From Metaphire vulgaris (lineage: Eukaryota; Annelida; Clitellata; Crassiclitellata; Megascolecidae): a stretch of 64,000 nt of DNA. Made by a program: the position numbers and the translations under genes. The notes beneath the pieces are model-generated. The model was given only the letters and a program-made list of their open reading frames with translations, did no database searches and was not told where the DNA came from. This document shows positions 48,331 through 59,973 of the stretch, in pieces. Within the stretch, counting starts at the first letter, position 1. The number at the start of each line of letters is the position of its first letter. Location of the stretch: positions 11,920,199 to 11,984,198 of the forward strand of contig CM030848.1 of assembly GCA_018105865.1 (NCBI GenBank). The letters are read 5' to 3'.

Positions 48331-51292
48331 ATGAATGTTGAAAAGCTTAAACAGTTGGAGGCTCAAGTGAGAATTGGTGGAAAGGTTAGCAGCATGACTT
48401 AGACTCAACTCCCTCTGTACCATGCAAAACAATATGTATAAAGTATTCCCCATTAAATCTGTCTTCTCTCATTTCATATCTGTTCTGCATGATGACCATG
48501 TGCTTTAGTTGGAAAAAATCATAGTGGGGCATCCCCAATTGGCGCTATATAAATGCTTTACTTCATTGCATTTTTCTCATTATCGTCAACCTTCAGTAGG
48601 GAGCAGTATTTTTTTTAGAATCAGTGCCTTTTTTATACTGCTCCGGTGCCATGTTTGAAACTGAGATGCACTGATCATGTCTATTTGTTGAAGTGATCTT
48701 ACGATTACCGGTATGCGCTTTCATTTGACCATTTGGCTACCATGACTGTTTTAGACAACCATGAAGACAGATGGGCAATTTTGATTAAGCATGTATATTC
48801 TATGCAGTAAGGGGTGTGGTGGGGGTTTTTGAAATGCATTTGGAGAGTAGAGGATTCTAATCTAATCCTAGCCAATGTGTAGCAATCTTGGGTAAGTTGT
48901 TTGCACCAATTGTCTTTGAGAAAAGCAACAGGAAACCACCTCAGTCATCATTTCCAGATGGCAGAAAAGCCGATTAGACCTAATTATTAGATAAATTATG
49001 ATTATTAGATAAATTGTCATTATCTTCAGCAGCAGCAGCCTAATCATCGCCATAGTCAATAGTCATCCTAGACGGTATTGTTTGTTATCTGTATAGATTA
49101 TGACGTTTCTTTTTTGGCAGGGAAGTGCGCGGCGAAAGAAGAAATTGATTCATCGTACAAACACCACTGATGACAAGAGGCTACAGACGTCGCTGAAGAA
49201 ACTTGGACTCACTAACATACCGGGAATTGAGGAGGTAATTTCATTTCATATGACAAGATGTTTAACACTGAAGCTGTTGTTTTGACCGGTACTTAAGTAC
49301 CATCAACTCGTCACGTCATCATTTGTGACCGCTTGTTCCCGGGTGGCCGCTGCCAAGGTCTGGAATGTGACAAGAACACGAAGTATTTAAACAAGACCTA
49401 AGTTTGGGTAAAGATCATTCGCGCAGGGGAATCCTGCCCCTGTGGAACTCTCTTCCAGACTATGTGACTGGAGCAGTCTCAGCTGGGACATTCATTAGAA
49501 ATTTGAAGACACGTTTATTTGATATTGGATATGGACTGTGTTAAGCGCTCTTGTTGTAGGCCTTAGCCTCTTGTCTACTGCGCTATATAAATTGTCAATA
49601 AATAATGATACCTGAAAGCTGCACTGTTTGTTAACAGTTTTCTCGAACAATGATTTACGTGCTGTGGCTGGTGTTGTCATATTGAAATTGAAAATTTCAG
49701 TTGTATTTTCACTTGCTGTTCTTGTTCAGTTGATCATATATAGATGTCCATGTTCCTAGATCACATACCACTCTTACCAGCATCAGCCATTCAGAGTAAC
49801 TGAACCCTCTCTGTGGAATAGTGGGTTGTTTCCATCTACTTGTGCCTCACTTTTTACTCTCAACACTCAGTTACTTGCAAAAACTAACGTCTCATTTTCT
49901 TGTCAAGCGACTAGACAAAAGCACCTCTGAATAGAAATATGAGAGGTGCCATATAAGTCCCTTAACACATTACATTACATTGCAGTTCCCAATTATTTAT
50001 TAATATCTATTATTATTATTACTATTATTACCTAAATATTGTTGTTATTATTATTTAACACTGTTGAGCATGAAGTCCTTGTAGCATGTATCAGGAACAT
50101 TGAACATAAGGGAACTGCGCCTAATTTCCTTATTTTGTACCTTTGGGGTTGCACACAATCTGTCTCTCGATTGGACATGAATTGCCGTATGCTCCCACCC
50201 TGTGTTCACCCGAGTTCATATTTATTCATATATCCACACCTCAGATTCATTTTGAAGCATTTATCATATGCTTTGAATTCATTGTTTTTCAATTATTTAA
50301 ATTGTAGCATTTTGTTTAGTGGTTAGTATGCTAAAATATCTTAATCAAGCATGTACTGTTGATTGTATGCTTGAAGTTGCAGTTTTGTATTTCTGAAGGT
50401 CAACATGATCAAAGATGATGGAGAAGTGATTCACTTTAACAACCCAAAAGTGCAGGCTTCGTTGTCGTCAAACACCTTTGCTGTGACTGGGCAGGCTGAA
50501 GTGAAAAGCAAGCAGTTTACTTGGAACATTTCCACATTGTTTTATTACTTTATGGTATCAGAAGTCATTTATGTATATCACTAGCTGTTTACCAGTCAAG
50601 AATGACGGAAATGCCTGGCTATTTCCTACCCTGATTTTTTTGTAAATTACGGCTCCAAAGGGGCTTCGTCTCCCGCGGACGCTGCGCCCCCGAACGGTGT
50701 CTGCAGCTCAAAAGGGGACTGTATCCCCCTCGACTGGAGCCTATGGAAGAGGGGAGGGGAAGCGGGAGGAGGGGCGGGGCACAAGGGAGGGTGAAGAGTG
50801 GGGAAAGGGGGCCATGTGGTGGGAGTGGAAGGGGACAGGTTCTAGGCGTGTTGCACATGAAGGCGGAGCTCTGTCATTGACAGACGCAATCGCGGACATG
50901 CAAAAGAGAAACATTCCGCATCAGAAATTATTATACTGTAGCTTTGTGTGTATGTTTTTTGTATATGCATTTATGCCTTTTATTTTTGCCTTTTAATAGA
51001 CATGACAGAATATTTGATCGTACAGGACCGATGCTTATTCTATTGAATTCTTGTGTGGAGATTTTGATCAGAAGTGTGAAGTTTTGCTGATCTGTATAAG
51101 ATGGACGAGATAGCTGAATTATTTGTTTTATTTTTGCAAATCGCTAAACATTGCTGATGATTTTTGTATAGAAATTACTGAAATGTTGCCAACATTGTTG
51201 AGTCAACTGAATGCAGAGAATTTCTCGTCAGCTTTGAAGAAACTTGTTGCGAGCACGCCAAATCCTGAAGGCAAGTGGACCTTTACAGCTAC

Positions 51293-51349
<57 letters not shown>

Positions 51350-53205
51350 ATGACTATGGACTCGGTACCTGTTGGTGTCTCAGACCATCCTCACATCCTT
51401 ATATTTCGAGCTCTGTGGCTCAGGTTTTGCAGGCTGCTTCCAATGTCGTCACACCATTCTCTATGTGGCCTTCCTTTCATGTTGCAACCATCCATTATTC
51501 CTAGCATCAGGGTTTTGATCTTCCTGTCATCTTTCATTCAGCAGATGTGTCCAAAGAGACGGAGTTTTCTCTGTATTACCTTTTGCATCAACGGCACTTT
51601 AGTTGGATTCTTCTGTATAGCTCCTCATTTCTGATCATTTCAAGCCATCTAACCTCAGGATTTTCCCATAGCAATTCTTTTTCAAAATCAAGTATTCTCT
51701 TTTCCAAGTCTTTTGTAAAGGAGCATGTCTACATCCTTAGAGAAGTCTGCTAGAAATGCATGTCTCGAGTACTTTGTGGTGCATTACAGGAATGTATACA
51801 AATAGGTTTGTTGTGGTGCTGTCAGTAGCAGCTCTGAAGTGTTTGTGAAGTGTTTTGCAATGTACATCCGCATAAAAAAGAATTAGATCTGCCAGTTCCT
51901 GTTTCGTCTTCTGGTTCATTTCAAGAAACTCAATTTCTCGTTAAATTTAATTTGCAAAAGCAACTGAAGCATAACTTGAATGCAGTGCATTAATTATTTA
52001 TGATTTATTAGATCCGATTTTGTCATGTCGTGTTATTATTTTTAGACTCTTTCTAATCACTGATTTCTCTATGACATCCATTGGCATATCAACGGGGGCG
52101 CAGTCATGTGATTTGTGCAAATCCGTAAAGTAATTTGGCGGGTGGGTGGGTGGGTAGTATTATGAAATCGAGGGGAATGTACTAAAGCTGACAGCAGTTG
52201 ACAGGACAACAGTTTTTGCTCGTCATCACTTTTTTACCCGAAAATATCGATGCCCTCTCTCCCTTATTCCGGAATCCTCCCTATGCCACTGATGACATCC
52301 TTTCAATGTTCTCGGCTTCTGGTTAATTCCCCAAGAGCCAACTTCTGTCTTCCTTCTGTCTTCCTATGAATAAGCTTAGATATTCTGTTGTCTTTTAGGT
52401 CTTTCTCGAGGCTTTCTCTTTTTCTTCTTTTTGATCTTATCCCTGCTAGAATTTATGGTCTTTGAGTAGAAATGATTTCTTCTTCCTAAAATGCCTTTCT
52501 GTGCAATTACTTTACTTTGCAGGTAATGAAGAAGGTGCGAAGAACAGTGAGCTTGGTGTGGATGATGACGATGAAGATGATGACGACGTTCCAGGTATTA
52601 TGAAGAATTTGATTCTTTGTGATGTGGCTTGTTATGCTTGTATGACTGCTACATGGAATACAAATGATGCAGTGTTGTTTTTGTTTCTGCCTGTATATGA
52701 ACTGTTTGAAAATAACATGCTTATGTTGTCACCCAAGACATAGTTTATGGTTTCTATATAGGCACTGCATTAGGTGATTAACTTGTACTCTGTGGATTTG
52801 ATGTATTTTGTCATTTGAATTACATACATGAAGAAGTTAATTATAATTTATGACATAATTTTTGTCCTGTTAACATCAATAACATTTTACTGTTCAACAT
52901 CCATTAATTTTAAGAGAATTGTGAAACATTAGGAGGAAATTTGATCAGATTGTTGTTATACAAGAGCCCAATAGTTGAGCCATATACAGTTATGCACCTA
53001 TGGTATGGTTATTAGCAATGAGGCTGGCAAGTTGACTTAGCAGATTTGTGTGGTTAAAGCTCTGAGAGTGGTCTTTGCCAATTAAAGTGTGGACTTTGAA
53101 ATAGTTGTTCATATGCAAATATGGTGATGATGATGATGATGTAATGTTTTATTTTTAGAATTAGTGGGAAATTTTGATGATCCCTCCAGGGCAGAAATTT
53201 CCTAA
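48331..53205 (+). CDS. BTF3: Basic transcription factor 3 / NAC beta subunit
   Basis: Six coding exons, 48331-48384, 49121-49234, 50399-50507, 51172-51270, 52523-52594 and 53159-53205, give 164 residues, the normal NAC-beta length. The product begins [18 protein letters not shown]. Then comes the ribosome-binding [20 protein letters not shown] motif, the NAC domain ([51 protein letters not shown]) and an acidic Asp/Glu tail ending [18 protein letters not shown] beta pairs with NAC alpha on ribosomes and shields nascent chains. Exon 1 follows an acceptor (TTGCTTGCAG, ending 48312), so a non-coding 5' exon should lie upstream. The introns after exons 3 and 4 appear to start with GC (AAAA|GCAAGC and AAG|GCAAGT); the frame and family alignment require these borders. 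Introns hold a LINE remnant and a MITE. Confidence 0.93.
49395..49600 (+). mobile_element. LINE (non-LTR) 3' remnant in BTF3 intron 2
   Basis: One frame reads [19 protein letters not shown] then [12 protein letters not shown], the usual C-terminus of reverse-transcriptase proteins of CR1/RTE-like elements. Upstream frames are broken. It ends GCGCTATATAAATTGTCAAT followed by an AATAATGATA tail, a 3' end also seen at about 48541 and 53743. Confidence 0.7.
51293..51349 (+). repeat. (ATC)n microsatellite in BTF3 intron 4
   Basis: About 19 ATC units starting 22 nt after the GC donor at 51271. Confidence 0.93.
52079..52291. mobile_element. MITE in BTF3 intron 4
   Basis: Left end CATTGGCATATCAACGG (diverged), right end ATCCTCCCTATGCCACTG. 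Perfect 8-bp duplication ATGACATC (52071-52078, 52292-52299). Contains CAGTTTTTGCTCGTCATCAC and AAAATATCGATGCCCTC, the latter also near 31150 and 54458. Confidence 0.78.
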
Positions 53206-53442
53206 TTTTGCTGCTGACACACGGAATATGTTCATTGTTTTGTGGATTGGTTTGCCCAACCAAATATGGAACAGATGTCATTTTGGTTGTGCTATAATAC
53301 AGTTGTATACGGATTTTGTGGTTTCACTTCTGTCCAGTCGGGATCAGAATACTTCCTTAAACTTAATTTCATAAGATTTACAAGAAAATCTTCATGCAGA
53401 TTTGACTATTTGAATTCAGTAATTAAGAATTTTACTGTTCAT

Positions 53443-53657
53443 CATGGTTGCCCACAGAAATTTTTCCAGGAGGGGGCAAAACATATTGGTCATGGCTATG
53501 CCACATAAATTTTTCCAAGAGGGGGCAAAACACATCTTAACACAATGGTCACGGTTAATATTTTAGCAAGGTTTTGGCTTTCAATGGGAAATATTGGCAT
53601 TTTTATTTTCCAGGAGGGGCAAGTGCCCCCTCTTGCCCCAATATGCGGGTGCCCATG
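53443..53657. mobile_element. MITE with CATGG...CCCATG termini in BTF3 3' region
   Basis: Ends CATGGTTGCCCACAGAAA and GCGGGTGCCCATG. Perfect 8-bp duplication CTGTTCAT (53435-53442, 53658-53665). ATTTTTCCA(G/A)GAGGGGGCAAAACA occurs twice inside. It would be within the BTF3 3' UTR if the distal poly(A) signals are used. Confidence 0.88.
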
Positions 53658-53795
53658 CTGTTCATTTCGGATGTGACATAGCTATTTCAAGAAAGATTAA
53701 GTGCATAAGAATAAGCAGCTACCACTGTACTACTTCCAAAGTGCTATATAAATTTACTAGATTTTACTTACTTAAAGTGTAGCTTGACTTTTGTG

Positions 53796-53910
53796 AATAA
53801 AACGAACATAAAGCAGTTATTTTATTAAAATTTTATGTGTCCCTTTTGTTGATGTCATTCTTTGATCCGTTACATGTATTTTGAATCAATGAATTTTTGT
53901 GACAAATAAA
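53796..53910 (+). promoter_or_regulatory. Candidate poly(A) signals of BTF3
   Basis: AATAAA at 53796-53801 and 53905-53910, about 590 and 700 nt after the stop. No closer canonical signal was noticed. Confidence 0.35.
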
Positions 53911-54621
53911 TTTATCTGAACTTCTGTCTTCATGATTTTAGAGGCATTTGTTGGAACTTTTGAATGAAATGGGCACTTGCCTGATTAGATTTGCACATCA
54001 TCATATTTATTTATTCAGTCATTTAAAATATTTCTAAAATCTTCATGAAACATTTGTGGGTACCTGGTTAAAATCAGTTTCATGCAATTTAATGATGGAT
54101 GTAATGAACATAATTTGAAAGAGAACAACTGTAATAGATATATAATAATAATAATAATAGGATTTTAAGTGGCTTAGGACAGTGGTTCTCAACCCATGGT
54201 TAGCGGACCACAAGTGGTCCGCTAGAGGGGTCTAGTTGTCTGCGGCAAAGTCTGAACAAACGTTAGCAAACACTACCCTTAGATAGACATTTTTCCATGT
54301 AAAAAATTGGAAAAGTGCAATCAACAAAAAAAGGTCATCAGCACAAAAAGGCTATCGGCACATATTGTGTGTATTATGTGCATTTTCAACGCGATAAAGT
54401 CTTGCATGTCGGCGTTTTATTATGGTCGCCAATATTATTTAACTGAAACCCTAAAAATGTCGATGTACGTGCCCCTATTCTGGAATCTTGGCAACGCCAC
54501 TAATAAAGCATTAGCGACTGGCCAACTCCAGTACCTAGAAATACATGTTAAACTATCCAAAACATTGTCATTCAACAAGATATTCCAACGCATCGCTAAT
54601 GTGCCCAACACTAGAACCGAA

Positions 54622-54810
54622 CATGGGTGTCCGCAAAATTTTTTCCAGGGGTGCAAAACTGGGTCTTGTGATGAAAGAAATGAAAATTTTTTCCAGGGGT
54701 GCAAAACAAGGCTTTGTGACGAAATACACGAGTAATTTTACTTTTTCATAACCACAATTTTTCCAGAGGGGTGCAATTGCACCCCTTGCACCTCCCTCCG
54801 GACGCCCATG
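54622..54810. mobile_element. MITE with CATGGG(T/C)GTCCG termini, copy 3
   Basis: Ends CATGGGTGTCCGC and CTCCGGACGCCCATG. Flanks GAACCGAA and GCACCGAA match 7 of 8. ATTTTTTCCAGGGGTGCAAAA repeated inside, reverse of 13225-13410. Inserted next to or within a LINE remnant. Confidence 0.88.
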
Positions 54811-54819
54811 GCACCGAAA

Positions 54820-55045
54820 CTGGCAAGAGAGCTCTTTCTGTGGTAGGTTCAAGGCTTTGGAACTCTCTTCCTTTGTATGTTAGATTAATAGATTTTCCAA
54901 AGAACTGCGCACTTTCAAGTCAAGGCTCAACACTTATCTCTTTCAAATAGCTTTTCCTTCGGCCTTTCTGTCTGTCACTGACTAATACCTGCATGCGATG
55001 CCCGGAGGAGGGTATTAACCCTGGTGCTATAAAAATGTATAATCA
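54820..55045 (+). mobile_element. LINE (non-LTR) 3' remnant
   Basis: Broken frames give KRALSVVGSRLWNSLP and, after a shift, phrases like LRTFKSRLNTYLFQ, the C-terminal signature of CR1/L2-like reverse transcriptase ORFs. It ends GGGTATTAACCCTGGTGCTATAAAAATG, similar to other LINE 3' ends here. Confidence 0.65.
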
Positions 55046-55321
55046 CAATGCTATTTGGCTGTTGTAAACGATACTGGCTGATAGCCTTTAAGTTTCTGGA
55101 ACGAAAAACACGATTTGCAAGTTTTTACTACTTCCTCGTTGCAGTAGAATTCGAAAGTAGACAAAATTTTACCCGTGTTTTTCTGGAAAACCCTGAAGAC
55201 ACAACTTTAGACGCTTTCTGGAATAATAATTAGGCCCTATTAGGCTATTAGCGTTTGAGTCTAAAGGAGCTCCCGTGAACAGACCCTAAAGTAGCGCAAT
55301 AGAAGTTCAGTTGATTTATTT

Positions 55322-55688
55322 TACGCAGTTACGTCTGCGCCGTCGCTGTTCGTCATTGGCCGACGATGATTGACAGACCTGCTGACTGTTTAATGTATAT
55401 TATAGCCAGCCTACGCACGCGGCAGGTGCTTGTTGGGCATGCGGTTTGCGCTAGAAACTATTCGCGTAGTTAATTTTTTTACAGTAATTTCCACATAGGC
55501 GTTTGAGAAAACTACATGAAACTAAAGACGACCTGCTGTGGTTCGCGACCTCGATACTACGTACACTGAAGTTAAACTGAGACGTTTGGTTAAGTTTCCT
55601 TTTCTCGTGACATGTAGGCTTTTCAACGAGAACGTTGGATCTTATTATACGTCATCGTTCGAGCTCTACGCGGATGTAGACGGAACGG
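55322..55688 (+). promoter_or_regulatory. Possible promoter and first exon of a downstream gene
   Basis: A CpG-rich island in AT-rich surroundings with an inverted CCAAT box (GTCATTGGCCGACG, about 55352) and a strong donor ACGG|GTAAGC at 55689. The 61-codon frame across 55538-55723 has no recognised homology, so the exon may be non-coding. No following exon was identified. Confidence 0.25.
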
Positions 55689-56207
55689 GTAAGCGCCTCG
55701 TAGTTATTAAGCTTAATAATTAACCCCAGATCGGCTTTAGGCCCTTCTGTAGGACTAGGATGGCCTGCTGTTGTCAGCAGTGGCCCAATGATGTTCTTTT
55801 CACATTGTGTCAAAAGGATCGGCTACTACTGTACAACGGTGCCAATTAGCCAACAAGTATAAAAACACGGATTAGATATTTCAGATCATTATAGGTGATT
55901 GTCATACTATCACCTAATAAAGGTAAGCTCGTTTGCACTGTCCGGTTATTCAGAGTTCAATCAACGAAGGATTTATTTCAAAATAGAACCATTAGGCCTG
56001 CATATTGTTTCAAGTATTCGGGAAGTCGGTCATACAGGTACTTGGGCCGACGAAGAACCCCCGGAGGCCACTCGGTGTTCCATTCTCCAGTTTTACCTTG
56101 TCCCGTCATTCCATATGGATTGACATAGGTTTCATAACTTAAGCTTATTGAAAAGGAAGAATATACAACATTAATTTCAGCTTTTTGCCACGATGAGGAA
56201 ATAAATA

Positions 56208-56335
56208 AATAAATAATAATAATAATAATAATAATGCACTTCTGTAGCACCATTTCTAATACCCAAGGGTATCAATCGATGGTACTTCAAATCCACCTGC
56301 AAAAGACCAGGTCATTCCAGAGATCAGTCAGCAAG
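56208..56335 (+). repeat. Dispersed repeat (TGCACTTCTGTAGCACC...) with AAT run
   Basis: (AAT)n followed by TGCACTTCTGTAGCACCA, GGTATCAATCGATGGTACTTC, AAATCCACC and AGACCAGGTC. Similar blocks occur at 31424-31540 and 58236-58330 and partly at 47060-47140, so this is a repeat family, perhaps a SINE. Confidence 0.65.
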
Positions 56336-56712
56336 ACAGACTACGGAAGAAATGCTAAATTGGAGATGTGTTTTAAGCCTAGATCTTATTTATTTTCTAA
56401 ATTAGCAGAATGTTTGTGTAGTTTTAATAGGGATATATGTCCCCTTGTGTCCCCGTAGATATCCACTTATTCTATCAACATTGCACTAGACTCCTGGGTC
56501 TCAAGAATCATACCGAGATTCTTTTCGCATGTTAAGACCTGAAGACACAAGACCGGGACTTCAACGCCAAAGACTATTACTGAGACTAAGAAGATAATAT
56601 TTATATAGCACCTATTGTTAGCAAGTAAGAACTAAATAAAATGACAGATTAGAGAAGAATGGAGGAAACTCATCAATGATGTCACCGGGAGTCAAAATCG
56701 ACTTGATGGAAC

Positions 56713-56717
<5 letters not shown>

Positions 56718-56761
<44 letters not shown>

Positions 56762-56775
56762 CGATGACGATGATG

Positions 56776-56806
<31 letters not shown>
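56718..56806 (+). repeat. (GAT)n microsatellite
   Basis: About 28 GAT units with GAC and GAG interruptions. Confidence 0.93.
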
Positions 56807-57065
56807 ATTCTATCATGGAAATTCCTATACAATAATCCTTCAACTTTTGTCACTTTCTCTATGTAGGCCTGTGCAGTCAGTATCATTCATAATGACTGGC
56901 TTGACATTGCAAGTTGATCATTCTTTGTAATGGAAATGGCTGAATACAGAATACATTGATGGCTATTATTATTATTATTCATGCGATTCACGATTAGGAC
57001 TACTCGAACACCAAAAATCACTTAAAACAACATAGACCCAGGATCCGTTGTCTCGACGGCCTTGT

Positions 57066-57095
57066 CCATCATCATCATCATCATCATCGTCGTCG

Positions 57096-57141
<46 letters not shown>

Positions 57142-57159
57142 TATTATTATTACTGGTAT

Positions 57160-57232
<73 letters not shown>

Positions 57233-57287
57233 GCCACTACTACTGCTACCACCACTGCTGCTGCTGCTGCCACCACTGCTGCTGCTA

Positions 57288-57318
<31 letters not shown>

Positions 57319-57370
57319 CACCACTGCCACTGCTGCTGCTGCCACTGCTGCTGCTGCCACTGCTGCTGCC

Positions 57371-57416
<46 letters not shown>

Positions 57417-57418
57417 CC

Positions 57419-57464
<46 letters not shown>

Positions 57465-57515
57465 CCACCACTGCTGCCACCACCACCACTACTGCTACCA
57501 CCACCACCACCACTA

Positions 57516-57545
<30 letters not shown>
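57066..57545 (+). repeat. 480-bp compound trinucleotide tract (ATC)(ATT)(ACT)(CTG)(CCA)n
   Basis: ATC units drift to ATT, then ACT, then CTG with CCA blocks, then back to ACT. It continues at 57735-57818 after an inserted element. Poly-Leu, poly-Thr and poly-Ala frames are by-products. Confidence 0.95.
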
Positions 57546-57546
<1 letters not shown>

Positions 57547-57734
57547 AGTAAAACCCGCTTTAATTGCATAGGTTCCGTGCAAGCCTTGCTTATGCGATTA
57601 ACTGGGCTATGCGGGGATAACCGGGATGTCTGATAATAATTAATTGTATGCACAAAACATTTCGGGTTTTTATGTTGTTATGCGATTATGCGGGTTATGC
57701 AACTAAGCGGTATGCGATTAAGTGGGATCCACTG
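57546..57734. mobile_element. pogo-like MITE inside a (CTA)n array
   Basis: Ends CAGTAAAACCCGCTTTAATTG and AAGTGGGATCCACTG with TA on both sides. Internal GCGATTA/TAATTGC words. Same family as 59803-59973. Confidence 0.88.
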
Positions 57735-57816
<82 letters not shown>

Positions 57817-57818
57817 GT
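57735..57818 (+). repeat. (CTA)n microsatellite, right half of split array
   Basis: About 27 CTA/ACT units continuing the phase and type of the array to the left of the MITE. Confidence 0.93.
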
Positions 57819-58088
57819 TATTGTTGTTGCTATCATTATTATTATCAAGATGACTTTTATAGTGCCGTTGGCTTGACAATGGCCAAAGTCTAGAGCACTT
57901 TAACAAGTGTCAGTTGAATGAGGTAATGAAATGATACGATAGAGATAGAGCTGGCTTTCATCTCTATCTGGCTTTCATGACATTCATGGGAAATGAGTTT
58001 CATAGAATTCGATTACCACGAAGCCGATCTATCTCCAAACATGGCAGTCTTGGCTGGAAGAGGAATGAATAGCTGCTCAATGTTGCAT

Positions 58089-58153
58089 AATAATAACAAT
58101 AATAATAATAATAATAATAATAATAATTAATAATTAATAATTAATAATAATAA
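58089..58153. repeat. (AAT)n with TTAATAATTAATAA variants
   Basis: AAT units broken by TTAATAATTAAT. About 80 bp further on, at 58236, a copy of the GGTATCAAT dispersed repeat begins. Confidence 0.8.
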
Positions 58154-59253
58154 AAGACTTTCATCCTGTTGTAGTATCAGAACCTGTGAGCCTTGTTAAT
58201 GTTTTGCATTGAATACTAATAATGATCATGCTAATATCGGTATGCATTTTCATAGCACCACTTCTTGTACTGAAACTGGTATCAATAAATGATATTCGGA
58301 ATCCATCCACAGAAGACCAGGTTGTTTCCGTGTGGAAAACAGAGAGATGGACTGTAGAGGTAAAGCCAACTGGAGATGTGTTTTAGGGAAATTTAGGCGT
58401 AGGTGTTATCATCTGTTGCTTGAGTTTGAGATGGAAACCAATCAACTCCAGGCTGAGTTTAAGCTATTTGCAAGATTCATGTTAGTATATAATCAGTGAA
58501 TAACATATATTCTAGCTGACAGATGTTGACGCCTTAGGGCAATAAATCCGTCTTCGGAGTGTTTATAACTTTCAGTCTATGCTATGTTTTGGTGTCTGTT
58601 TTTCCTTCCAACTCCAGACCAGTTTTGTTTTGTTGATTTTATTAGTCGGTTTAATGGGTAATTTTCAGGCCATACAGTAGTAGCATCTGTTTTGTTCTCT
58701 ATAGTGTGTTTGGATACAGGAAGAAATATGTATTATCAATAATATTTCTGATGCATCATAATTATTTTCACAACAGCATTATATTCAAGGCCATTGTTTC
58801 TGCTGTAATCCAATTAGCTGCAGCTGATATGCCCCAAGGACTTCACTGGCCTGATAATTACCGGATAACCGGTTTAACGTACAAATTAAAAGGCAGAATT
58901 TCTTTGGGGTTTGACCTCCATCCATTTCCTCCTGAGCAAGTTTCTCGCTTTGTAAACGACTGTCAACAGGATGCAGTAATAAGCATAAATTAGGGTCATT
59001 TTTATCTGTGACAACTTGGTTCTGACAGGACTGGTGTTAAATGAAGAGGATCCTAAAATTGCAGTTATGTAATTGCCCACTTAACGAAGCTGCAGCCGAA
59101 ACGCAGTATGCAGTATCCGTCACTACTTGAAACTCCCAGAATGCATATTTTGTCATTTACCCCTGTTAAAAAATAATGATTTATCAAAAACCCTATTTGT
59201 TGGGAAATTGTTTTCAGCTTTTAGGCTGATTCCAGTAGATTCCAGTAAGAACG

Positions 59254-59413
59254 TTTTGACTTCATACACACTCTGTACTGTCCTTATTCATAAGTTTTGA
59301 CTTCATACAGACTTTGTACTGTCCTTATTCATAAGTTTTGACTTTATACAGACTTTGTACTGTTCTTATTCATACATTTTGACTACATACACACTTTGTA
59401 CTGTCCTTATTCA
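59254..59413 (+). repeat. 41-bp minisatellite, about four copies
   Basis: Units start at 59254, 59295, 59336 and 59377, each TTTTGACT(T/A)(C/T)ATACA(C/G)AC followed by T(C/T)TGTACTGTCCTTATTCAT. Spacing is exactly 41 bp three times. Confidence 0.95.
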
Positions 59414-59802
59414 ATGTGACCTGAGATACTGAGACAGTAACAAGTTGCAGTTTCTAGAGATGATTTAATTAAGTGATCATTCAAGTGATTGTTTGATTTG
59501 ACTGAAATTTCTACAACTGCTATTGGCTACCGGTATATAAGTAATTTACTCTGCTTCCCTGTTGTCTGTTTAATAAAATGAGTTGTTTAAAAATTCTATA
59601 GATATGTTTATGGATTTATAATGCAGAGTATGTGGTGACTTTATCCGGGTGTATAGTTTAGTCACATCAATGTGTGGTTGAAATTTCAGTACTAAAGAGT
59701 CCACTGACCTTGTTGATAACAATGATAAGGAAGTTGAACCTTATATCTTGAGTGGTCTTTCTGTTTACTGTAAGTATCTGGGATATGTTCTATTCCTTTG
59801 TA

Positions 59803-59973
59803 CAGTGGATCCCACTTAATCGCATACAGCTTAACTGCATAACCCGCATAATTGCATAACAACATAAAAACCTGAACCAGTATTTTGTGAGTACAATTAA
59901 TTATCAGACATAGCCCAGCTAATCGCACAAGCAAGGCTTGCACGGCACCTATGCAATTAAGCGGGTTTCACTG
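59803..59973. mobile_element. pogo-like MITE, reverse orientation copy
   Basis: Starts CAGTGGATCCCACTTAATCG and ends TTAAGCGGGTTTCACTG, with TA on both sides. The interior CATAACAACATAAAAACC and AAGCAAGGCTTGCACGG mirrors 57546-57734. Confidence 0.9.

Noticed and set aside
57022..57582. Poly-Val/Ala/Met, poly-Leu and poly-Thr frames of 167-186 codons
   Set aside because: Products of the compound trinucleotide tract; several overlapping frames are equally open.
58706..58993. 95-codon plus-strand frame as a gene
   Set aside because: AT-rich, starts inside ordinary intergenic sequence, no recognised motif and no splice support.
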